Program-made: the position numbers and the translations under genes | The notes under the pieces: generated by a model | What the model was told of the DNA's origin: nothing | Seen by the model: only the letters and a program-made list of their open reading frames with translations | Databases searched by the model: none | In this document: piece by piece, positions 7,058 to 11,729 of the stretch | How the letters are laid out: each line of letters starts with the position of its first letter | How positions within the stretch are numbered: the stretch's first letter is position 1 | Assembly: GCA_017860335.1 (NCBI GenBank) | Contig: JAFNAU010000081.1 | Location: forward strand, 1 to 11,729 | DNA: 11,729 nucleotides | Reading direction: 5' to 3' | From: Bacteroidota bacterium | Lineage (GTDB): Bacteria; Bacteroidota; Bacteroidia; Bacteroidales; Paludibacteraceae

Positions 7058-7087
7058 CAAAGATATAACTAAAATTTTATTCTGCAA
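7058..7087 (-). promoter_or_regulatory. Promoter of the leu operon
   Basis: On the minus strand the -7 element is TATCTTTG (7065-7058), an exact match to TAnnTTTG. A TTG (7087-7085) lies 19 bases upstream as the -33 element. The predicted transcription start falls about 4-6 bases after the -7 element, leaving only a few bases before the leader ATG at 7047. It sits about 55 bases past the pabC stop, and I see no terminator in between, so some read-through from the pab genes is possible. Confidence 0.8.
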
Positions 7088-7141
7088 TACGAATTGAAAT
7101 ATATTTGATAAATCTACTTATAAATTAATCTAAAAACAACT

Positions 7142-7756
7142 TCATAGTAATGAATTTACATTTAAATAGATGTTTTCTGTACTAAAAATTATTTCACCGA
7201 ATTCTATCATTGCATTGAATAAACAAATTGATTGATAAGAAAATACACTTTTTATTTCGATATCTTTTTCAAATATTTTTTTGTTTTTCAAAAGTTCCTC
7301 ACGCTGAATGCCGTAAATCAGTGGTTTTTTTGGAGTGAACCATGTTTTCCCGTCGAAAAAAGCAGTATTGCAATACGAACTATCTGTGACCAGATTATTT
7401 TTTACCAATAAAACATCATCACATTTTTCGCGTTGAGCATAAATTTCATTGATCTCTTTTCTGTCTGCTGATTTATATATAGTAGATGGAATTGATATCT
7501 CAACAACTTTCAAAGTTCTTATTTGCGGTAGTTGGTAAGGTGAGAATTCAATATTCTGTATTTTTGAATCAAATACTATACGGCATTTGTAGAAACCATC
7601 TTTCGGAAAGTTAAGCGAAATAAGGGAATTATATAAATAAACTTTGAGAAGATCAGGATAAAATATGTCAAAAACTTTATCCATTCTTTGTTGGTGAAGT
7701 TTCAAACGATAAAATTCTCCGTTTAGTAGTTTAATACTCTCAATAAATCGGTACAT
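7142..7756 (-). CDS. pabC: Aminodeoxychorismate lyase (class IV aminotransferase fold), PabC-like
   Basis: The likely role is the PLP-dependent cleavage of 4-amino-4-deoxychorismate to p-aminobenzoate and pyruvate for folate synthesis. At 204 residues it is shorter than the roughly 270-residue enterobacterial PabC. The shortening is mostly at the N-terminal side, as in other Bacteroidota members I recall. The fold-type IV core is visible. IYKSADR (93-99) holds the probable Schiff-base lysine K95, and LVTDSSYCNTAFFDGKTWFT (122-141) is followed by PLIYGIQREELL. An Asp (D125) stands where many family members have Glu. The start overlaps the end of pabB by 17 bases, so translation is probably coupled. 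Branched-chain aminotransferases share this fold, but the pabB overlap and short length favour PabC. Confidence 0.88.
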   Translation of the reverse strand: MYRFIESIKLLNGEFYRLKLHQQRMDKVFDIFYPDLLKVYLYNSLISLNFPKDGFYKCRIVFDSKIQNIEFSPYQLPQIRTLKVVEISIPSTIYKSADRKEINEIYAQREKCDDVLLVKNNLVTDSSYCNTAFFDGKTWFTPKKPLIYGIQREELLKNKKIFEKDIEIKSVFSYQSICLFNAMIEFGEIIFSTENIYLNVNSLL

Positions 7757-8738
7757 ACACCTTTTGTATTAGTTCTTCGTATTCTTTGCGGGCATCACTT
7801 AGAAAGGTTATGCCACCACCGCTTTTAAATACAAATTGATTATTTATTAGTTCAATAAAGCGTATCATCACCCCACAATCCAGATTATGCCCGTCAAAAA
7901 ATCCACAAATTCCGGTATAAAATTCTCTTTCATAACCTTCTGTTTGTTTGATTATTTCTAGTGTTTTTGGTTTTGGAGCTCCGCTTATTGAACCGGCCGG
8001 AAGCAGCTTAAAAAGGATTTCGCCTAAATTAAGAAGATAATTTTCCGGTAATTTTCCTTCGATATGTGAACTGACCTGTAATAAATCAGCATTGTTTGTG
8101 TGTAATATATCAATATAACGAAATCGTTTTACCTCTACATTATCAGCGACCATACTGAGGTCATTCCTGATTAAATCTACTATTGTAGCATGTTCTGCTT
8201 TTTCTTTTTCATCATTCAGGATAGTATTTTCAGCATCAGGCAACGAAGCGTCAATAGTTCCTTTCATCGGATAGGATGAAATTATTCCGTTTTCAATTTT
8301 TATAAAGATTTCAGGCGAGAACACCGCAAACCAATCTTTCAGCCAAAGTTTATACAGGGCTTTAGAATTATAAAAAATATCCTTCAGCGTTAGATTCGTC
8401 TCTATTCTGGTTGGCTGAGTTAAATTGGTGAGAAATGAATTCCCTTTGTGAATTTCATATTGAACCTCATCAAACTTAACTCTGTAATCATTAAAGGAGG
8501 TCGGAGATATATTCCACTGAGTGAGTTGATTATATTTTGAGTATGCGTGTTCCTTGATATTGGTTTTATTGCCTATTTGATAAAGAAGCTCATCCGGATT
8601 AATACTGTCTTGTGGCAGTATTATTGCGTTTTCTGCCTGAAAATCGATTAAAAACAGAAAAGGAGTATTTCTGGAGGCTAACGCGTTTATTTGGTTTATA
8701 GCCTCTTGTGAGGTGAATGTATGAACTTTTTTTTGCAT
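7740..8738 (-). CDS. pabB: Aminodeoxychorismate synthase component I, PabB
   Basis: PabB converts chorismate plus ammonia to 4-amino-4-deoxychorismate, the first step of p-aminobenzoate synthesis. The 332 residues cover the chorismate-binding domain with a reduced N-terminal part. YPMKGT (156-161) carries the nucleophilic lysine K159 that separates PabB from anthranilate synthase, which usually has PIAGT there. Further motifs are KAEHATIVDLIRNDL (180-194), LPAGSISGAPKPKT (246-259) and SGGGITFLSDARKEYEE (306-322). The start MQKKVHTFTSQEA gives a normal N-terminus. The reading frame stays open upstream but contains no other ATG. No glutamine amidotransferase (PabA/TrpG) gene is nearby, so the ammonia-supplying subunit must be encoded elsewhere. 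It overlaps pabC and follows a possible small ORF by a single base. Confidence 0.93.
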   Translation of the reverse strand: MQKKVHTFTSQEAINQINALASRNTPFLFLIDFQAENAIILPQDSINPDELLYQIGNKTNIKEHAYSKYNQLTQWNISPTSFNDYRVKFDEVQYEIHKGNSFLTNLTQPTRIETNLTLKDIFYNSKALYKLWLKDWFAVFSPEIFIKIENGIISSYPMKGTIDASLPDAENTILNDEKEKAEHATIVDLIRNDLSMVADNVEVKRFRYIDILHTNNADLLQVSSHIEGKLPENYLLNLGEILFKLLPAGSISGAPKPKTLEIIKQTEGYEREFYTGICGFFDGHNLDCGVMIRFIELINNQFVFKSGGGITFLSDARKEYEELIQKVYVPIY

Positions 8739-8739
8739 G

Positions 8740-8886
8740 CTAAAGAAGAAGAGAGAATTTACTAAAATGCACCACCGCCCTTTCGAAACTGTTATATAAT
8801 TGTACGATTTCGATGTGTTGATTACCGGGGGAAATGTTATCTCGTTTAAAAATATTATCAGGATTTATCAATCCGTTATCAAACAT
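8740..8886 (-). CDS. Possible 48-residue small ORF between the pabB promoter and pabB
   Basis: An ORF runs from ATG at 8886 to TAG at 8742-8740, leaving one base before the pabB ATG. It starts MFDNGLINPD and ends SKFSLLL. I recognise no domain. Its start codon lies five bases after the -7 element TATATTTG, so a transcript from that promoter would begin at or near the ATG. The tight spacing to pabB would allow coupled translation or regulation by an upstream ORF. A GC-rich patch at 8769-8785 lies within it, in an otherwise AT-rich spacer. It could equally be chance, because the region may simply be a 5' leader. Confidence 0.3.
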   Translation of the reverse strand: MFDNGLINPDNIFKRDNISPGNQHIEIVQLYNSFERAVVHFSKFSLLL

Positions 8887-8891
8887 TTTAG

Positions 8892-8921
8892 CAAATATAA
8901 GGAATAAACTTTATTACGAAA
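8892..8921 (-). promoter_or_regulatory. Probable pab promoter
   Basis: On the minus strand TATATTTG (8899-8892) matches TAnnTTTG exactly. A TTT (8921-8919) in GTTTCG lies 19 bases upstream as a weak -33 element. No other TAnnTTTG match is seen between here and pabB. The promoter lies just after the terminator-like hairpin of the upstream gene, which fits a new transcription unit starting here. Confidence 0.6.
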
Positions 8922-8944
8922 CACAGTACCTTAAAATAGAAGAA

Positions 8945-8965
8945 GGTGGAATTGATAATTCCACC
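8945..8965 (-). terminator. Terminator-like hairpin after the zinc-ribbon membrane gene
   Basis: On the minus strand GGTGGAATT (8965-8957) pairs perfectly with AATTCCACC (8953-8945) around a three-base loop, followed by the U-rich stretch TTCTTCTATTTT. It lies 55 bases past the stop of the upstream gene and before the pab promoter. The U-tract is interrupted, so termination may be partial. Confidence 0.6.
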
Positions 8966-9020
8966 AACCAGTATTACTCTTTGCTCGTTTATTCTGTATA
9001 TTCGTTGTATGTCTTACGTT

Positions 9021-9680
9021 TTATTCTTCGGCAGTTTGAGTGTTTTCTGTCTTAGGTTTGGCAGCAGCAGCTTTTGCGGGAGCTTTGCCGGTTACTTTTT
9101 TCTTTCTACGCTGATAAGTTCCGGGCAAAATTACATTGATCAGTTTTTTTCCCATCAGACCCAACTTTACAGCACATCCCAGGGCGGCAAGACTAAGCAG
9201 AACTATCCAAAAATTGTAGGCTTCCGGTTTGAAGAGTATTGCCACAGACCCCGATAACAATACGATAAGCAGGCTGTAGATGATTTTAGATTTCAGCAGC
9301 GGCGTTTCCAGGGTTTTGAAACGGGTCAGTCCGTCGAGAAGACCCGAAGCAAATGACAGTAACAGGGTAAGCGGGAAAACGAACACTGAGAAGCTGATAA
9401 CCGGGTGAAGTATTTCCGGGAAAAAGTTTGGAAAAATGAGATGAAAAATCATCAGACCGGGTATCATAGCTACAAAAGTCTGCGAGAGATGAATGGCAAT
9501 GGGATGAATATCCAGACTGAGAATAAACAATCGCTTGGGAGACACTTTTTCACGATAGGGTTCAAAAACCGTATGAGGCAATCCGCAGGCCGGACATACT
9601 CCGGTACCCAGCTCGCTTTTTTTCATAACGTAACCACAGGGGCGACAACGTACAAGTTCTTCATCTATATTTTCAAGCAT
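9021..9680 (-). CDS. Zinc-ribbon plus membrane-domain protein of unknown function
   Basis: I cannot name this 219-residue protein. The N-terminus has CxxCG (C12, C15) and CPACG (C29, C32) about 13 residues apart, a rubredoxin-like or zinc-ribbon metal site. A linker leads to SLDIHPIAIHLSQTF (55-69), where an HP followed by a second His opens the first membrane segment. This resembles DUF2231-type membrane domains. Four hydrophobic segments lie at about 61-83, 92-113, 132-150 and 155-174. The tail (191-219) is Lys/Ala-rich and hydrophilic. A metal-binding cytoplasmic head on a four-helix membrane anchor would fit redox or metal handling, but this is inference only. It has its own promoter at 9707-9736 and probable terminator, so it looks monocistronic. 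The start MLENIDEELVRC puts the first cysteine pair close to the N-terminus, as expected. Confidence 0.85.
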   Translation of the reverse strand: MLENIDEELVRCRPCGYVMKKSELGTGVCPACGLPHTVFEPYREKVSPKRLFILSLDIHPIAIHLSQTFVAMIPGLMIFHLIFPNFFPEILHPVISFSVFVFPLTLLLSFASGLLDGLTRFKTLETPLLKSKIIYSLLIVLLSGSVAILFKPEAYNFWIVLLSLAALGCAVKLGLMGKKLINVILPGTYQRRKKKVTGKAPAKAAAAKPKTENTQTAEE

Positions 9681-9706
9681 AATTCAAAATTATTAAATTG
9701 TTTATG

Positions 9707-9736
9707 CAAAAATAATAAGATAATATTTAAAACAAA
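9707..9736 (-). promoter_or_regulatory. Promoter of the zinc-ribbon membrane gene
   Basis: On the minus strand TTTG (9736-9733) and TATTTTTG (9714-9707) are separated by 18 bases, a full match to the Bacteroidota -33/-7 pattern. The predicted transcription start lies about 20 bases before the start codon at 9680. No Shine-Dalgarno sequence is visible in the AT-rich leader. Confidence 0.75.
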
Positions 9737-9843
9737 ATTTCTTACTGAAAAACAAATATTTAAAAATCAGATAATTCTATCAAGCTTTTTGACGGAATAT
9801 TATAATCAGGAATTGCAGTCTGCATTTTGTTAGAAGTTCACTA

Positions 9844-10317
9844 TTAATTCCGGATGAATTGCAAAAAGCCTTCGCAGGCATCTTCCAGCAAATCAATGAC
9901 ATGAATAAAACCGGAATCATCACCATAGTACGGATCGGGGACTGCATTGACCTTATACAGACTGCAAAAATCGGACATTTTACAGATTTTCTGCCGTTGC
10001 TGTTCAGTTACAGCCCGCGACGTTAGCGCCCTTATGTTCTGATCATCCATACCGACGATATAATCGAACCTCTCAAAATCGACATTGTTAACCGGCTTTG
10101 AGATATGTGTTATATTATAACCTCTCATCCTCGCATGGTTTCGCATCCGGGCATCAGCCTTTTCACCTTCGTGGTAATCAATCAGTCCGGCTGAATCCAC
10201 TTCAAAATCATCAGACAGTTTACGAACGGCCAGTATTTTATTGAAAACTGTTTCTGCCATAGGTGACCTGCAGATATTTCCCAGACAGACAAACAGGACA
10301 GCAGTCTTTTTACTCAT
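9844..10317 (-). CDS. Low-molecular-weight protein tyrosine phosphatase
   Basis: This 157-residue cytoplasmic phosphatase has the family's P-loop close to the N-terminus: VCLGNICRSP (10-19) with nucleophile C11 and phosphate-binding R17. The general-acid loop PDPYYG (127-132) carries D128 and the two tyrosines that are often phosphorylated. The length matches the family. The substrate is unknown. Such enzymes in bacteria act on tyrosine kinases of capsule synthesis or on arginine-phosphate, but no such partner gene is nearby. The start codon lies only 18 bases after the T-run of the pfkA terminator, and I found no TAnnTTTG promoter in between. Expression may therefore depend on read-through from ispH-pfkA or on an unrecognised promoter. 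Codons for residues 96-101 contain a sequence close to the 15-bp repeat seen at 45-204. Confidence 0.95.
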   Translation of the reverse strand: MSKKTAVLFVCLGNICRSPMAETVFNKILAVRKLSDDFEVDSAGLIDYHEGEKADARMRNHARMRGYNITHISKPVNNVDFERFDYIVGMDDQNIRALTSRAVTEQQRQKICKMSDFCSLYKVNAVPDPYYGDDSGFIHVIDLLEDACEGFLQFIRN

Positions 10318-10335
10318 GTTTTTTTAGTTCTTCAT

Positions 10336-10371
10336 AAAAAAATAGCAAACAGTGAAAGTGTTTGCTATTTT
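10336..10371 (-). terminator. Intrinsic terminator after pfkA
   Basis: On the minus strand AAAATAGCAAACA (10371-10359) pairs perfectly with TGTTTGCTATTTT (10351-10339), a 13-bp stem with a seven-base loop ending in seven T (10342-10336). It begins 14 bases past the pfkA stop and ends 18 bases before the phosphatase start codon. It is a strong terminator by shape, and its closeness to the next start codon is unusual. Confidence 0.9.
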
Positions 10372-10384
10372 CAGTTGATATTAT

Positions 10385-11368
10385 TTAAATGGATAGTATT
10401 TGCAACACACCAAGTAGTTTTTCATTCACCGGTTTATCATCCTTAATTGCTTTGGTGAAAGGCACATGTACTATTTCATCATTAACTATTCCGATCATGA
10501 TACTACGCTGCTCATCCATCAAAGCATCAATAGCTGCTACGCCCATTCGACTTGCCAGAATGCGGTCGTAGGCAGTTGGAGAGCCTCCGCGCTGAATGTG
10601 TCCGAGAATGGTTACACGTACGTCATAGCCCGGATATTCCCGACGCATACGTTCGGCCAACCCGTTGGCTCCGCCAGTAATTTCACTTTCAGCAACAATA
10701 ACAATACTGCTGTTTTTTGTTTTGCGGAAACCGTTCTGAATCAGCTCGGCCAACTGGTCCACTTTTGTTTCGCGTTCGGGAATGATAGCCGCTTCTGCTC
10801 CTGATGCCAGTGCACTGTTAAGTGCAAGAAATCCGGCATCACGACCCATCACTTCGATAAAGAAAAGACGTTCGTGTGAGGATGCCGTATCCCGAATTTT
10901 ATCCACAGCTTCAACGATGGTATTCAGCGCGGTATCATAACCAATGGTTGAGTCTGTACCATAGAGGTCATTATCGATGGTGCCGGGCAAACCAACAATG
11001 GGAATATTATACTCCTGGGCAAATACACGGGCACCGGTAAATGTTCCGTCACCACCGATAACTACCAGAGCATCGATATTCTCATTTTTCATGGTTTCAT
11101 AAGCCTGTTTGCGTCCTTCGGGTGTTCTGAACTCTTCACAACGGGCAGTTTTCAGGATTGTACCACCCTGCTGAATAATATTGCTTACATTTTGTGTCTG
11201 AAATTCTTTCACTTCACCGGTAATCAACCCTTTGTATCCGCGATATATTGCTTTGACACTTATCCCGTTGAAAATGGCGGCACGGGTTACGGCACGTATA
11301 GCTGCATTCATACCAGGAGCATCACCACCCGATGTCAGTATACCGATGCATTTTAATTTATATTCCAT
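10385..11368 (-). CDS. pfkA: ATP-dependent 6-phosphofructokinase PfkA
   Basis: PfkA phosphorylates fructose 6-phosphate to fructose 1,6-bisphosphate with ATP, the committing step of glycolysis. The 327 residues match the roughly 320-residue bacterial PFK-A subunit. Motifs in order are LTSGGDAPGMNAAIR (11-25), GGDGT (105-109), LPGTIDNDL (127-135) with catalytic base D132, IGYDTA (142-147), EVMGRDAG (172-179) and ILGHIQRGGSPTAYDR (254-269). Gly rather than Asp in GGDG, and Gly rather than Lys in PGTIDND, mark it as ATP- rather than pyrophosphate-dependent. It starts 49 bases after ispH, probably in the same transcript, and is followed by a strong terminator. The start MEYKLKCIGILTSGGD gives the usual short N-terminus. 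Confidence 0.97.
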   Translation of the reverse strand: MEYKLKCIGILTSGGDAPGMNAAIRAVTRAAIFNGISVKAIYRGYKGLITGEVKEFQTQNVSNIIQQGGTILKTARCEEFRTPEGRKQAYETMKNENIDALVVIGGDGTFTGARVFAQEYNIPIVGLPGTIDNDLYGTDSTIGYDTALNTIVEAVDKIRDTASSHERLFFIEVMGRDAGFLALNSALASGAEAAIIPERETKVDQLAELIQNGFRKTKNSSIVIVAESEITGGANGLAERMRREYPGYDVRVTILGHIQRGGSPTAYDRILASRMGVAAIDALMDEQRSIMIGIVNDEIVHVPFTKAIKDDKPVNEKLLGVLQILSI

Positions 11369-11417
11369 ATCTTTTTACTCTTACGACAGTATTTTACAAC
11401 TATCAGGATTATTTGTG

Positions 11418-11729
11418 TTATTCGTTTTTCACTTCTTTTTGTCTTATTCTTTCCGCTACTGCTTCCATGAGCCAGCGGGGCGTGGAGGTTGCACCGCAAA
11501 TGCCGATATTTTTTGACAAATCAAGTTCCAGATTATCCACTTCTTCGGGGTCTGAAATAAGGAAAGTATTCGGATTAACCTTTTTGCTTTGTTCGAAAAG
11601 CACTTTGCCGTTGGAACTTTTCTTTCCGCATACAAATACCACCACATCATTTTTCAGTGCAAAGTTAGTAATATTTGGAATTCTATTGGCAACCTGACGG
11701 CAAATAGTATCGGAATATTCAAACCTGGC
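11418..11729 (-). CDS. ispH: IspH (HMBPP reductase), C-terminal part, cut by the window end
   Basis: The last 103 codons of 4-hydroxy-3-methylbut-2-enyl diphosphate reductase are present, and the gene continues past 11729. IspH is the [Fe-S] enzyme that makes IPP and DMAPP at the end of the MEP pathway. The visible part has EYSDTICRQVANR with a cluster-ligand cysteine, VVVFVCGKKSSNGKVL with the substrate-binding SSN, and IGICGATSTPRWLMEAV near the end. The frame is open to the edge, so apparent starts inside this stretch (for example GTG at 11645) are not real starts. It lies 49 bases before pfkA on the same strand. Its promoter is outside the window. Confidence 0.95.
   Translation of the reverse strand, partial: ARFEYSDTICRQVANRIPNITNFALKNDVVVFVCGKKSSNGKVLFEQSKKVNPNTFLISDPEEVDNLELDLSKNIGICGATSTPRWLMEAVAERIRQKEVKNE

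Noticed and set aside
8493..8501. AAAGGAGGT, a perfect Shine-Dalgarno-like string on the plus strand
   Set aside because: It lies inside pabB on the opposite strand, has no suitable start codon or ORF after it, and Bacteroidota rarely use such sites.
8834..9055. Plus-strand ORF of 73 codons across the pab promoter region
   Set aside because: It runs antisense through a promoter, a terminator hairpin and the end of the zinc-ribbon gene, has a low-complexity Tyr/Leu/Ser-rich translation, and has no recognisable domain or promoter.
9812..9830. TGCAGACTGCA as a terminator after the phosphatase gene
   Set aside because: The stem is only about four pairs and no T-run follows on the minus strand.
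11418..11645. A separate 75-residue protein starting at GTG 11645
   Set aside because: The frame continues open to the window edge and encodes conserved IspH sequence upstream, so this is an internal codon of ispH.

Overview
The window looks like a chromosomal segment of a Bacteroidota bacterium, most likely order Bacteroidales. The evidence is the gene order leuA-leuC-leuD-(second HMGL-like synthase)-leuB, promoter elements matching the Bacteroidota pattern TAnnTTTG with a TTTG/TTG about 18-19 bases upstream, the lack of Shine-Dalgarno sequences before the genes, AT-rich spacers, and protein types typical of this group (short PabC, short PabB, rubredoxin-like plus membrane protein). Every convincing gene lies on the minus strand, so biological order runs from high to low coordinates.

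From right to left: (1) 11729-9844 holds the 3' end of ispH (isoprenoid synthesis), pfkA (ATP-dependent 6-phosphofructokinase), a strong intrinsic terminator, and a low-molecular-weight protein tyrosine phosphatase whose start lies just after that terminator. (2) 9736-8945 is a single-gene unit with its own promoter, a membrane protein with an N-terminal four-cysteine zinc-ribbon, and a terminator-like hairpin. (3) 8921-7142 is a folate unit: a promoter, a possible 48-codon small ORF, pabB and an overlapping pabC, which together turn chorismate into p-aminobenzoate. The glutamine amidotransferase subunit is not in the window. (4) 7087-318 is the leucine operon: a promoter, a 26-residue leader peptide rich in Leu and Ile, an intrinsic terminator immediately before leuA, then leuA, leuC, leuD, a second 2-isopropylmalate/citramalate synthase-family gene, and leuB. 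(5) 317-1 is a gene-free tail with three copies of a 15-base palindrome-like repeat and a strong hairpin.

The most notable item is the upstream control region of the leu operon. The leader peptide has 11 Leu or Ile residues among 26 and no Val. It is followed by a terminator hairpin, and a possible antiterminator pairing overlaps the leader stop codon. This is the logic of ribosome-mediated attenuation. The mixed Leu/Ile content fits an operon that contains both a leucine synthase and a possible citramalate synthase, because LeuCD and LeuB could then serve both leucine and isoleucine synthesis. The leader start codon sits only about 10 bases after the -7 element, so the leader may be translated from an almost leaderless transcript.

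The spacers inside the leu operon are also unusual. Two hold tandem octamers, in one case as a head-to-head inverted array, and the spacer before leuB holds a degenerate decamer array and a short GC palindrome. No rRNA, tRNA, CRISPR array, insertion sequence or prophage gene is visible.
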